Shown: piece after piece, positions 31,154 through 39,139 of the stretch
Position numbering within the stretch: position 1 is the first letter of the stretch
Layout of the letters: every line of letters begins with the position of its first letter
Origin: Candidatus Andeanibacterium colombiense
Lineage (GTDB): Bacteria; Pseudomonadota; Alphaproteobacteria; Sphingomonadales; Sphingomonadaceae
Assembly (NCBI GenBank): GCA_029202985.1
Contig: CP119316.1
Span: 1,984,001-2,048,000 of the forward strand
Reading direction: 5' to 3'
DNA: 64,000 bases
Translations under genes and position numbers: made by a program
Notes under the pieces: generated by a model
The model's database searches: none
The model's input: the letters and a program-made list of their open reading frames with translations, nothing else
What the model was told of the DNA's origin: nothing

Positions 31154-33669
31154 GAGACGAGATTGACCAGCCGGTCGGGCACCACGATAATCTTCCTCAC
31201 TTCAGCCCCGTCCAGCGCACGCTGCACTTTCTCGGAACCGAGGGCAAGCGCCTCAAGCTCCTCTTTGGGCAGGCCCTTGGCGACGATCAGCGTATCGCGC
31301 AGCTTGCCCATCACCTGCACCGCGATGGTCACCTCGTCCTCGACCAGCAGCGCCGGATCGACTTCGGGCCAGTCGGCCTTGGCGATCAGGCCGCTCTCGC
31401 CGATCGCGGCCCAGCCTTCTTCGGCGAGATGCGGCATCATCGGCGCGACCAGCAGCAGGATCGTGCGGATCGCGGCGGAGCGGCTGGCCGAAGGCGCGGC
31501 CTTTTCGGCGGCCGAGGTCAGCTCATAGATCCGCGCGACCGCCTTGTTGAACGACAGCGCCTCGATTTCCTCGGCGATCGCGGCGATCGCCTGGTGCGTT
31601 TTTCGGTCGAGCGCCTTGTCCTCGCCGGCCGCGGCGGCATCGTATTCGCCGAACAGCCGCCACAGGCGCTGGACGAACTTCCAGCAGCCCTCGATCCCGG
31701 CGACCGACCACGGCAGGTCGCGTTCGGGCGGGCTGTCGGACAGCATGAACCAGCGCACCGCGTCGGCGCCGTATTTCGCGACGATCTCGTCCGGGTCGAC
31801 GACGTTCTTCTTCGACTTGGACATCTTGATCACGCGGCCGATCTCGACCGGCGCGCCATCCGCCTTGAGCACCGCGCCATCCGCGCCGCGGGTGACTTCA
31901 CCCGGGCTGTAATAGACCGGGCGTTCGTTTTCTTCGCGGCTGTAGGTCTCGTGCGTGACCATGCCCTGCGTAAACAGCGAGGCGAAGGGTTCAGCTACGT
32001 CGATCAACCCGATGTGCTGCAGCGCGCGGGTCCAGAAACGGGCGTAGAGCAGATGCAGGATCGCATGCTCGATCCCGCCGATATACTGCCCGACCGGGAG
32101 CCAGCGCGCGATTTCCTCGCGGTCGAACGGCTTGTCCTTCGGCTGGCTCGCGAAGCGCAGGAAATACCACGAGCTGTCGACGAAAGTGTCGAGCGTATCG
32201 GTCTCGCGCTCGGCCGCCCCGCCGCAATCCGGGCAGTGCACGTGTTTCCAGGTCGGGTGGCGCACCAGCGGATTGCCGGGGATCGACATGTCGACATCCT
32301 GCGGCAGCACCACCGGCAGCTGATCCTTCGGCACCGGCACGATCCCGCAGGCGGCGCAGTGGATGAACGGGATCGGGGTGCCCCAGTAACGCTGGCGGCT
32401 GACGCCCCAGTCGCGCAGGCGCCAGACGGTCTTGCCCTGGCCCCAACCGCCGGATTCGGCGCGGGCGATGACTTCCGCCTTGGCTTCGGCCACCGGCATT
32501 CCATCAAGGAAGCCGGAGTTGACGCAGATCCCGTCGCCCGCCTCGGCCTCGCCCGCGAAGGGCTTGTCGGCATCGGCCGGGCTGGAGGCAATCACGCGCG
32601 TGATCGGCAAATGGTATTTGCTCGCGAAATCGAAGTCGCGCTGGTCGTGACCCGGCACCGCCATGATCGCGCCGGTGCCGTAATCCATCAGCACGAAATT
32701 CGCGATATAGACCGGCAGCGGCTCGCCGGTGAACGGATGCGCCGCGGTGAGGCCGGTGTCGAATCCGAGCTTTTCCGCGGTTTCGAGTTCCTCGGCGGTG
32801 GTTCCGCCCGCGCGGCATTTCTCGATGAAGGCGACCGCTTCGGGGCTGGTCTCGGCCAGCTTTTGGGCCACCGGGTGATCCGCCGCGACCGCGACGAAGC
32901 TTGCCCCGAAGATCGTGTCGGGGCGGGTGGTGTAAACTTCGAGCTTCTCGCCGTCCGAAAGGGTGAAGGCGAACTGCAGGCCCTGGCTCTTGCCGATCCA
33001 GTTCTCCTGCATCAGCTTCACCTTGTCGGGCCAGTGCTCGAGCGCGCCGAGCCCGTCGAGCAGTTCTTCGGCGAAGTGGGTGATCTTGAGGAACCACTGG
33101 CTGAGCTTGCGCTTTTCGACCAGCGCGCCCGAGCGCCAGCCGCGTCCGTCGATCACCTGTTCGTTGGCCAGCACCGTATGGTCGACCGGGTCCCAGTTGA
33201 CCGCCGATTCCTTGCGATAGACCAGATCGTTCGCGTAAAGATCGAGGAACAGCGCCTGTTCGTGCCCGTAATAGTCGGGATCGCAGGTCGCGAGCTCGCG
33301 GCTCCAGTCGAGCGCGAAGCCGAGCCGCTGGAGCTGGGCCTTCATGTTCGCGATGTTCTGGTAGGTCCAGCTGCCCGGGTGGACCTTCTGCTCGATCGCG
33401 GCGTTCTCGGCCGGCATGCCGAACGCGTCCCAGCCCATCGGGTGGAGCACTTCGTGGCCGGTCATGGCCTTGTAGCGCGCGAGCACGTCGCCCATCGTAT
33501 AGTTGCGGACATGGCCGATGTGGATGCGCCCCGAGGGATAGGGGAACATCTCCAGCACATAGGCGCGCGGCTTGGCGGAGCTGTCGTCGGCGCGGAACGC
33601 CTGCGCCTCGTCCCACGCGCGCTGCCAGCGCCCGTCGGCGGTCGACGGATCGAATCGTGTATCGGTCAT
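31150..33669 (-). CDS. leuS: Leucyl-tRNA synthetase
   Basis: This 839-residue class I synthetase charges tRNA-Leu. The HIGH motif is in YPSGRIHIGHVRNYTMGD (about residues 48-65) and the KMSKS motif in KMSKSKKNVVDPDEI (about 615). The CP1 editing domain lies between (GGTTAEELETAEKLG region with the threonine-rich editing site), and zinc-type cysteines are visible in HCAACGIVPV and HCPDCGG. The C-terminal domain is present. lptE overlaps its stop codon. A 62-bp structured element like that before the RNase D-like gene ends 11 bases before the ATG, and the sequence between is the purine-rich AGGGGG. Confidence 0.98.
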   Translation of the reverse strand: MTDTRFDPSTADGRWQRAWDEAQAFRADDSSAKPRAYVLEMFPYPSGRIHIGHVRNYTMGDVLARYKAMTGHEVLHPMGWDAFGMPAENAAIEQKVHPGSWTYQNIANMKAQLQRLGFALDWSRELATCDPDYYGHEQALFLDLYANDLVYRKESAVNWDPVDHTVLANEQVIDGRGWRSGALVEKRKLSQWFLKITHFAEELLDGLGALEHWPDKVKLMQENWIGKSQGLQFAFTLSDGEKLEVYTTRPDTIFGASFVAVAADHPVAQKLAETSPEAVAFIEKCRAGGTTAEELETAEKLGFDTGLTAAHPFTGEPLPVYIANFVLMDYGTGAIMAVPGHDQRDFDFASKYHLPITRVIASSPADADKPFAGEAEAGDGICVNSGFLDGMPVAEAKAEVIARAESGGWGQGKTVWRLRDWGVSRQRYWGTPIPFIHCAACGIVPVPKDQLPVVLPQDVDMSIPGNPLVRHPTWKHVHCPDCGGAAERETDTLDTFVDSSWYFLRFASQPKDKPFDREEIARWLPVGQYIGGIEHAILHLLYARFWTRALQHIGLIDVAEPFASLFTQGMVTHETYSREENERPVYYSPGEVTRGADGAVLKADGAPVEIGRVIKMSKSKKNVVDPDEIVAKYGADAVRWFMLSDSPPERDLPWSVAGIEGCWKFVQRLWRLFGEYDAAAAGEDKALDRKTHQAIAAIAEEIEALSFNKAVARIYELTSAAEKAAPSASRSAAIRTILLLVAPMMPHLAEEGWAAIGESGLIAKADWPEVDPALLVEDEVTIAVQVMGKLRDTLIVAKGLPKEELEALALGSEKVQRALDGAEVRKIIVVPDRLVNLVS

Positions 33670-33680
33670 GGATGCCCCCT

Positions 33681-33742
33681 AGAGCCTGATCGTCCGGGAT
33701 TGAAGCGCTTCGCGCCGCAACGCCGGGCGTGAAGCAGGCTCT
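33681..33742 (-). promoter_or_regulatory. 62-bp structured leader element before leuS
   Basis: Read in the leuS sense, the element begins AGAGCCTGCTTCACGCCCGG and ends CCGGACGATCAGGCTCT. The outer stem pairs AGAGCCTG with CAGGCTCT perfectly and the inner one pairs CGCCCGG with CCGGACG through one wobble-type pair. It matches the copy at 22709-22770 in about three quarters of positions, in length, orientation and distance to the start codon. It may be a cis-acting RNA element or a small mobile palindrome that tends to sit in leaders. Confidence 0.6.
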
Positions 33743-33756
33743 TGTGAAACGCCAGA

Positions 33757-34224
33757 TCAGCCGACGGCGGAACGCCTGAGATCGCGCGCCTTGGTCAGGA
33801 TCACGTCTTCGAGCTTCTGGACCGTCGCCGCTTCGACCGGTGCTTCGACCCAGGTGCCGTTCTGCAGCACCTGGCGGCTGGCGGCGACCCGCACCGCGTC
33901 GGCACGGAGATCCTGGTCGAGGATCGCGACCGAGACCTTCATCCGCTCGTTCGGGTTGGCCGGGTTCGCGTACCAGTCGGTCACTACCACGCCGCCGGCG
34001 CTGTCGGCCTGGGTCAGCGGCATGAACGACAGCGTTTCGAGCGTCGCGCGCCAGAGATAGGAATTGACCCCGATCGAGGTCACCTGGGCCGAGGCGAGAT
34101 CGGCCTTCGGTCGCTCGTCGCGCCCGCCGCCGCAGGCGCTCAGCCCGGCCAGCGCCAGCGCCACCAGCGAAACCCGCGCCGTGCGCCGAATGAAGGAGGT
34201 GCCGTTCTCGCTGCTGCCAGTCAT
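33757..34224 (-). CDS. DUF3576 domain lipoprotein
   Basis: This protein of about 155 residues is a predicted lipoprotein of the DUF3576 family. The N-terminus has a positively charged segment and a lipobox-like LALAGLSACGGG, followed by the family core IGVNSYLWRATLETLSFMPLTQADSAGGVV and DWYANPANPNERMKV. Its function is not known. It is widely found directly upstream of leuS, lptE and holA in alphaproteobacteria, as here, which suggests a role in envelope biogenesis. The ATG at 34224 is chosen over the GTG one codon earlier; neither has a strong ribosome binding site. Confidence 0.88.
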   Translation of the reverse strand: MTGSSENGTSFIRRTARVSLVALALAGLSACGGGRDERPKADLASAQVTSIGVNSYLWRATLETLSFMPLTQADSAGGVVVTDWYANPANPNERMKVSVAILDQDLRADAVRVAASRQVLQNGTWVEAPVEAATVQKLEDVILTKARDLRRSAVG

Positions 34225-34227
34225 CAC

Positions 34228-34624
34228 GTTATGCCGTTCCCATCTGTTCGCGTACCTCGCGGTACCCGGCTGAGTGACGCCTCTATAGCCGCCGCACCGC
34301 TCGCGGCAAGTCGCTCGTCGGCCTCCGCGCCGGGCAGCGCAATGCGCAGGCCGGCCGTGAATGCCCGCTTAACCGCAACGCCCGCACCGGTCGCGCTTCT
34401 CGTCCCAGCTGTGGGCACATTGCAACACTCCTGTAAAACAGCAGCATTAGGGGCCATTCCGCACTGGCTATCGGCTTCGGCTTGTGGAAAACCTGCGCTG
34501 GAGAGACAGTTAATCGCCCGATTCCTTAGTCGTGTAAGGAAACGTTCAGGGAGTTGGCCGTTAAGTCGCATGGTTCGTCGAGAATCGCTTTGAAGTTTGC
34601 ATTTTGAAGGTTGGGCACAGGGAC
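34228..34624. other. Gene-free 397-bp intergenic region
   Basis: No convincing gene is seen here; the open frames have the biased, repetitive composition of random GC-rich sequence. Near the DUF3576 end is a small dyad, GTACC and GGTAC, at 34252-34265; on the DUF3576 mRNA strand its loop reads GCGA, a GNRA tetraloop. The region should hold the promoters of the DUF3576-leuS operon on one side and of the outer-membrane-like gene on the other, but I could not pick convincing hexamers. Confidence 0.6.
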
Positions 34625-35392
34625 ATGGTGGAGCAGCGTAAATCGGCATGGCGAGGCGGTGCAGCCGTTGCGCTGCTGTGTGCCGGCGCTGCGGTGCTGG
34701 TGGCCGCGCCTTCCGCCGTCCTCGCGCTCGATGCCAGCGGCGCAAAGATGGAGACCGCGCAGCCGCGCGTCGGGCTCGGACACTTCACTCCGGCCTCGAT
34801 CGATCCCAAGCTCGCCCGGCTGCTGGCCGAGCGCTCGGGCATTTCCGGGCCGCAGATGCGCTTCACCCCCGCCGGCGGGACCAGCCGTGCTGGCCGCACA
34901 ATAACCGTGGCGGTACGGGTCGATGAAGGATCGTCGCGCCTGATCGCACCGCATCAGGACTTCGCCGCCGCCGATGGCGCACAGACCGGCCTTGCCGCGC
35001 TGCGCCTCGCCCCGGCGCGCTACAGCCTCGGTACTCAGCGCGGCTATGCCGGCTTTGCCGCGCCGCGCGCTCTCGAAATTACGAAACCGCTCAGCGACGC
35101 GGCGATCCCCGATCTTTCGGCTTTCCAGCCGAGCCCGGGCGCCAAGGACAAGCCGAGCCGCTTCAACGCCCGGATCGCGCTGGAGGAACAGCCGAAGCTG
35201 GGCCGCGACGCGCGCAGCCGCGAATCGCTGGGCACGCAGACGGTGGACGTGGGCGGCGCCTTCTCGATCACCCGCAATTTCGACCTTACCGCCGGGGTTC
35301 GTTATTCGCAGGACCGCGACCGGCTCGCCCCGCTGACCAATGGCAAGCAGGACAGCCAGGCCGTTTACGTCGGAACCCAGTTCAGCTTCTGA
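34625..35392 (+). CDS. Unknown exported protein with outer-membrane-type C-terminus
   Basis: I do not recognise this 255-residue protein. A signal-like N-terminus (GGAAVALLCAGAAVLVAAPSAVLA) is followed by a long, Ala/Pro/Arg-rich region of unclear fold. The last 40 residues alternate polar and hydrophobic residues (TQTVDVGGAFSITRNFDLTA, GVRYSQDRDRLAP, QAVYVGTQFSF) and end in phenylalanine, the mark of outer-membrane beta-barrel proteins. It may therefore be anchored in the outer membrane, although 255 residues with so few visible strands would make a small barrel. The start ATG at 34625 is close to GGGA. A good intrinsic terminator follows. Confidence 0.7.
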   Translation: MVEQRKSAWRGGAAVALLCAGAAVLVAAPSAVLALDASGAKMETAQPRVGLGHFTPASIDPKLARLLAERSGISGPQMRFTPAGGTSRAGRTITVAVRVDEGSSRLIAPHQDFAAADGAQTGLAALRLAPARYSLGTQRGYAGFAAPRALEITKPLSDAAIPDLSAFQPSPGAKDKPSRFNARIALEEQPKLGRDARSRESLGTQTVDVGGAFSITRNFDLTAGVRYSQDRDRLAPLTNGKQDSQAVYVGTQFSF

Positions 35393-35427
35393 CCGGATGG
35401 CTGCTACGGCCCGCTCGGCTTTCGAAG

Positions 35428-35453
35428 AACCCCGCTCCAGCGGGGTTTTTCTT
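35428..35453 (+). terminator. Intrinsic terminator
   Basis: AACCCCGCT and AGCGGGGTT form a 9-bp stem over a CC loop, followed by a run of thymines (TTTTTCTTT). It lies 35 bases after the stop codon of the exported protein gene and before phaB, so phaB must have its own promoter in the following 70 bases. Confidence 0.9.
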
Positions 35454-35520
35454 TGCCTGCAACGCCGCTTCCCCGTAACGATCCGCGCAGGAGAGCCGAA
35501 GGTACAATCAAGGAGCATAC

Positions 35521-36243
35521 ATGGCACGCGTCGCAATCGTAACGGGCGGCACCCGCGGCATCGGCAAGGCGATCAGCCTTGCGCTGAAGGCACAGGGCCG
35601 CACCGTTGTGGCCAATTACGCCGGCAACGAAGAGAAGGCCCGCGCCTTCACCGAAGAAACCGGCATCGCCACCTACAAATGGGACGTCGGCGACCATGAG
35701 GCCACGCTGGCGAACTGCGTGCAGATCGAAACCGAGGTCGGCGCGATCGACATCGTCGTCAACAACGCCGGGATCACCCGCGATGCGACGCTCCACAAGA
35801 TGAGCTTCGAGGACTGGAACGAGGTCATGCGGATCAACCTTGGCGGTTGCTTCAACATGGCCAAGGCGACCTTCCCCGGCATGCGCGAGCGCGGCTGGGG
35901 CCGGATCGTCAACATCGGCTCGATCAACGGCCAGGCCGGGCAATACGGCCAGGTCAATTATGCCGCCGCGAAGAGCGGCATCCATGGCTTCACCAAGGCG
36001 CTGGCACAGGAAGGCGCCAAGTTCGGGGTGACCGTGAACGCGATCGCACCCGGCTACATCGATACCGACATGGTCGCCGCGGTGCCCGAGCCGGTGCTTG
36101 AGAAGATCGTCTCGCGCATCCCGACCGGGCGGCTCGGCCAAGCCGCGGAAATCGCCCGCGGGGTCGCCTTCCTCACCGCCGAGGACGCAGGGTTCGTCAC
36201 CGGCTCGACGATGTCGCTCAACGGCGGCCAGCATATGTATTGA
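35521..36243 (+). CDS. phaB: Acetoacetyl-CoA reductase
   Basis: This 240-residue short-chain dehydrogenase reduces acetoacetyl-CoA to (R)-3-hydroxybutyryl-CoA with NADPH, the second step of polyhydroxybutyrate synthesis. The cofactor motif TGGTRGIG (residues 8-15), NNAGITRD, catalytic Ser in IGSINGQAGQYGQVNY and the YxxxK pair (YAAAKSG) are in place, as is the family ending STMSLNGGQHMY. A good ribosome binding site (AAGGAG) precedes the ATG. fumC begins 8 bases after its stop codon. No phaC or phaA-type gene lies beside it; phaZ and a thiolase are 27-30 kb away. Confidence 0.95.
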   Translation: MARVAIVTGGTRGIGKAISLALKAQGRTVVANYAGNEEKARAFTEETGIATYKWDVGDHEATLANCVQIETEVGAIDIVVNNAGITRDATLHKMSFEDWNEVMRINLGGCFNMAKATFPGMRERGWGRIVNIGSINGQAGQYGQVNYAAAKSGIHGFTKALAQEGAKFGVTVNAIAPGYIDTDMVAAVPEPVLEKIVSRIPTGRLGQAAEIARGVAFLTAEDAGFVTGSTMSLNGGQHMY

Positions 36244-36251
36244 GACCGGAG

Positions 36252-37655
36252 ATGGCCGAGACGCGCATCGAAACCGACACTTTCGGCGAGATCGCCGTCC
36301 CGGCCGAGTGCCTGTGGGGCGCACAGACCCAGCGCAGCCTGCAGAACTTCCGCATCGGCGGCGAGCGTATCCCACTCCCCGTCGTGCATGCGCTGGGAAT
36401 CATCAAGCAGGCCGCGGCGCATGTGAACGCGCGGCTCGGCCTGCTCGATCCCGCGCTCACGGAAGCGATCTCGGCCGCAGCCGCCGAAGTCGCCGCCGGC
36501 ACGCTGGACGAGCATTTCCCGCTGGTCGTATGGCAGACCGGATCGGGCACCCAGAGCAACATGAACGCCAATGAGGTGATCGCGAACAAGGCGAACCTCG
36601 CCCTCGGCGGGCAGCTCGGCGCGAAAAAGCCGGTCCACCCGAACGACCACGTCAACATGGGCCAGTCGTCGAACGACACCTTCCCGAGCGCGATCAATAT
36701 CGCCGCAGCTACGCAGGTCACCGGGCAGCTGCTCCCGAAGCTCGCCGCGATGGCGGACGAACTCGCGGCCAAGGCCGAGGATTGGGACCATATCGTCAAG
36801 ATCGGCCGCACCCACACGCAGGATGCGACCCCGCTGACGCTCGGCCAGGAATTCTCCGGCTATGCGCGGCAGGTGACCGCCGGGATCGAGCGGATCGAAC
36901 TGGCGCTGCCCGGGCTCTACCAGCTCGCCCAGGGCGGGACCGCGGTCGGCACCGGGCTCAACGCGCCCAAGGGCTTCGGCGAAGCCATCGCCGCCGAGAT
37001 CGCCGCGCTCACCGAGCTGCCTTTCTCCAGCGCCCCGAACAAGTTCGAAGCGCTCGCCGCGCAGGACGGGCTGCTGTTCGCGCATGGCGCGCTCAACACG
37101 CTTGCCGCGAGCCTCTACAAGATCGCCAGCGACATCCGCCTGCTCGGCTCGGGCCCACGCTCGGGGCTGGGCGAGCTGGCGCTGCCAGAGAACGAGCCCG
37201 GCTCGTCGATCATGCCCGGCAAGGTCAACCCGACCCAGTGCGAAGCACTGACCCAGGTCTGCGTGCAGGTGTTCGGCAACCACGCCGCGCTGACCTTCGC
37301 CGACAGCCAGGGCCAGTTCGAGCTCAATGTCTACCGCCCGGTGATGGCGCAGAACTTCCTGCAATCGGCCCGCCTGCTCGGCGATGCGGCCGAAAGCTTC
37401 ACCGAACACCTGCTCAAGGGCTTGAAGCCGCGCGAGGACAACATCGCGCGCGGCGTCGCGAACTCGCTGATGCTGGTGACCGCGCTCGCTCCGACGATCG
37501 GCTACGACAAGGCGGCCGCGATCGCGAAGGACGCGCACAAACGGGGTATCACGCTGCGCGAGGCCGCGGTGGAGAGTGGCGCAGTCACGCCCGAAGATTA
37601 CGACCGGATCGTGCGGCCCGGGGATATGCTCGGCCCGGATCACGAACCTGCGTGA
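36252..37655 (+). CDS. fumC: Class II fumarate hydratase
   Basis: This 467-residue, iron-free fumarase interconverts fumarate and malate. The N-terminus ETDTFGEIAVPAECLWGAQT, the substrate region TGSGTQSNMNANEVI, the catalytic histidine region GRTHTQDATPLTLGQE and the signature GSSIMPGKVNPTQCE are all present. The ATG at 36252 fits the family start; a TTG at 36240 overlapping the phaB stop is possible but less likely. Its stop codon overlaps the GTG start of the next gene, a ribbon-helix-helix protein, so expression is coupled. Confidence 0.97.
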   Translation: MAETRIETDTFGEIAVPAECLWGAQTQRSLQNFRIGGERIPLPVVHALGIIKQAAAHVNARLGLLDPALTEAISAAAAEVAAGTLDEHFPLVVWQTGSGTQSNMNANEVIANKANLALGGQLGAKKPVHPNDHVNMGQSSNDTFPSAINIAAATQVTGQLLPKLAAMADELAAKAEDWDHIVKIGRTHTQDATPLTLGQEFSGYARQVTAGIERIELALPGLYQLAQGGTAVGTGLNAPKGFGEAIAAEIAALTELPFSSAPNKFEALAAQDGLLFAHGALNTLAASLYKIASDIRLLGSGPRSGLGELALPENEPGSSIMPGKVNPTQCEALTQVCVQVFGNHAALTFADSQGQFELNVYRPVMAQNFLQSARLLGDAAESFTEHLLKGLKPREDNIARGVANSLMLVTALAPTIGYDKAAAIAKDAHKRGITLREAAVESGAVTPEDYDRIVRPGDMLGPDHEPA

Positions 37656-37888
37656 CGGCACCCTACCACCCGCCGGTCAAACGCTCGGTCGAGATCGCCG
37701 GCCACAAGACCTCGATCAGCCTTGAGCCCCTGTTCTGGGAGCTGTTGCGCGACGCCGCCGCGCGCGAAGGCCTGCCGGTGAATGCGCTGGTCGCGCGGAT
37801 AGACGCCGAGCGGATCGCGGCGGAGGTCCCGCCGGGGCTGGCCGGGGCGATCCGGCTGTGGCTGGTGGCCGGGCAGGCATTTGACTGA
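37652..37888 (+). CDS. Ribbon-helix-helix domain protein
   Basis: This 78-residue protein matches the predicted ribbon-helix-helix DNA-binding family (PF13467 type), with the core KRSVEIAGHKTSISLEPLFW and the second helix AAAREGLPVNALVARIDAER. Members are thought to act as small dimeric repressors, but targets are unknown. The GTG start overlaps the fumC stop (GTGA), and its stop overlaps the TTG start of the dioxygenase gene by 8 bases. This double overlap suggests the protein is made together with fumarase. Confidence 0.85.
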   Translation: MTAPYHPPVKRSVEIAGHKTSISLEPLFWELLRDAAAREGLPVNALVARIDAERIAAEVPPGLAGAIRLWLVAGQAFD

Positions 37889-38555
37889 AGCGCAGCTCGA
37901 TATCGACGGAGCGGTGCACCTGTCGGGGCTGGTCATCGACGAGCTTGAACGATGGCACGAATTGACCGACCGCTATTTCTCGCTCGGCAAACCGGGCGTG
38001 CGGATAGTGGATGATTGTGCGCTGGCAAGCGCGGTTTCGGAACTGCTCCGACAGCCGCCGCTGCTTGAACAACTGGGTGCGGCGCAGTGGCGCTGTGTTC
38101 GCGCGATCGCGTTCGACAAGGTGCCGGAAGCGAACTGGGCGTTGGGCTGGCATCAGGACCGTACGATCGCCGTCACTGAAAAAACCGAGTTTTCCGGCTA
38201 CGGTCCATGGTCGCTCAAGGACGGCATCGCCCATGTCGAGCCGCCCTTTTCGCTGATGGACACATTGCGAACCTTGCGGCTCCATCTCGACCCGGTCGAC
38301 GATACAAACGGTGCGCTGCAGGCTGCCCGCGGTAGCCACCGCTTTGGGAAGGTCGGCGACACCGAAGCAGGTGCCCGGGCAGCAGCCGTGCCGATCCTGT
38401 CATGCCGTGCTGAGGCAGGAGACGGTTGGCTTTATGCGACACCGATCCTGCATGCCTCGTCGCGCTCGACCAGTCCCGCTCGGCGGCGCGTGCTGCATCT
38501 GGAATTCTCGGCGAACGATCTCCCGCCGCCCCTGCGATGGCGCGGGATTGGCTGA
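37881..38555 (+). CDS. Phytanoyl-CoA dioxygenase (PhyH) family protein
   Basis: This 224-residue Fe(II)/2-oxoglutarate oxygenase-like protein resembles PhyH family members. The iron motif His-x-Asp is seen in LGWHQDRTIAV (around residue 92) and the distal His in ILHASSRSTSP, with the arginine in RRRVLHLEF for 2-oxoglutarate. The substrate is unknown. The only useful start is TTG at 37881, overlapping the end of the upstream ribbon-helix-helix gene, so translation probably depends on coupling. It converges with the first of two tiny protein genes 9 bases away. Confidence 0.8.
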   Translation: MTEAQLDIDGAVHLSGLVIDELERWHELTDRYFSLGKPGVRIVDDCALASAVSELLRQPPLLEQLGAAQWRCVRAIAFDKVPEANWALGWHQDRTIAVTEKTEFSGYGPWSLKDGIAHVEPPFSLMDTLRTLRLHLDPVDDTNGALQAARGSHRFGKVGDTEAGARAAAVPILSCRAEAGDGWLYATPILHASSRSTSPARRRVLHLEFSANDLPPPLRWRGIG

Positions 38556-38564
38556 AGCCGGACT

Positions 38565-38753
38565 TCAGTAATTCCCCGGCGGATCGCTCGCGGGAAAACT
38601 CTCGTCGTCTTCCTCGTCGGTCTTCGACCAGCCCTTGGGCGGATCGCGCATCGCATCCGGGCCCGCATCGCGGACATCGCCGCGCTGGCCCTTCGCGAAA
38701 GCGGCGGGCGCGGTGCGATCCTTCTTTCCGAACAGATTTTTCCAGAACCCCAT
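38565..38753 (-). CDS. Small protein with SFPASDPPGNY tail (copy 1)
   Basis: This 62-residue protein begins MGFWKNLFGKKDRTAPAAF, an amphipathic basic start, and ends in RDAGPDAMRD, a Trp-Ser segment and DESFPASDPPGNY. The C-terminal half is nearly the same as in the next gene upstream, so the two are paralogues. The tail resembles short conserved C-termini (ESFPASDPP) that I recall in many small proteobacterial proteins of unknown function. The ATG at 38753 has a perfect AGGAGG about 7 bases upstream; the longer frame from 38783 is unlikely. Confidence 0.75.
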   Translation of the reverse strand: MGFWKNLFGKKDRTAPAAFAKGQRGDVRDAGPDAMRDPPKGWSKTDEEDDESFPASDPPGNY

Positions 38754-38816
38754 GCGCAGCCTCCTGCGCGCATCATAGCGCACAGGAGGCCGGGCGAAAG
38801 GGACTAGTGATTGAAC

Positions 38817-39068
38817 TCAGTAGTTTCCGGGCGGGTCGCTGGCCGGGAAGCTTTCGTCGCTCTGCTGGTCTTCCACGCTCCACGCGTGGGGCGTGTCGCG
38901 CATGGCATCCGGCCCCGCATCGCGCACCGGGGCTGGATCGCTCGGTGCGTGCTGGCCTGCGGCGAAGGCGGCCGGGGCGGGATGCGACTGGTCCGCAACC
39001 GCCTTCTGCCAAATCTTGTAGGCGACCGCGCCGACGGCGCCGAACGCCGCATATTTCAAGAGACTCAT
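38817..39068 (-). CDS. Small membrane-tethered protein with SFPASDPPGNY tail (copy 2)
   Basis: This 83-residue protein starts with a short hydrophobic segment (MSLLKYAAFGAVGAVAYKIW), possibly a membrane anchor, continues with a Pro/Ala linker and ends in RDAGPDAMRD and DESFPASDPPGNY. It is a paralogue of the gene 63 bases downstream, with a different N-terminus. A GGAGG-type ribosome binding site precedes the ATG at 39068. It is transcribed in the same direction as murA, 71 bases away. Confidence 0.75.
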   Translation of the reverse strand: MSLLKYAAFGAVGAVAYKIWQKAVADQSHPAPAAFAAGQHAPSDPAPVRDAGPDAMRDTPHAWSVEDQQSDESFPASDPPGNY

Positions 39069-39139
39069 ATCCTGCCTCCAAACTTGGGTTGCGCTGTTCA
39101 ACGCGCGGAGGCAGCAAAAGTATCCTTCGGGATTCTGCG

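Noticed and set aside
34485..34500. TTGTGGAAAAC as a DnaA box or origin signal
   Set aside because: It is a single imperfect match in a non-coding region with no cluster of boxes, no AT-rich unwinding region and no origin-associated genes.
34231..34593. Plus-strand 120-codon frame between DUF3576 and the exported protein gene
   Set aside because: Low-complexity Ala/Ser/Arg/Pro sequence with no motif and no ribosome binding site; treated as non-coding.
36054..37661. Minus-strand frame of about 535 codons opposite phaB and fumC
   Set aside because: Shadow of two well-supported genes; no motif or start signal.
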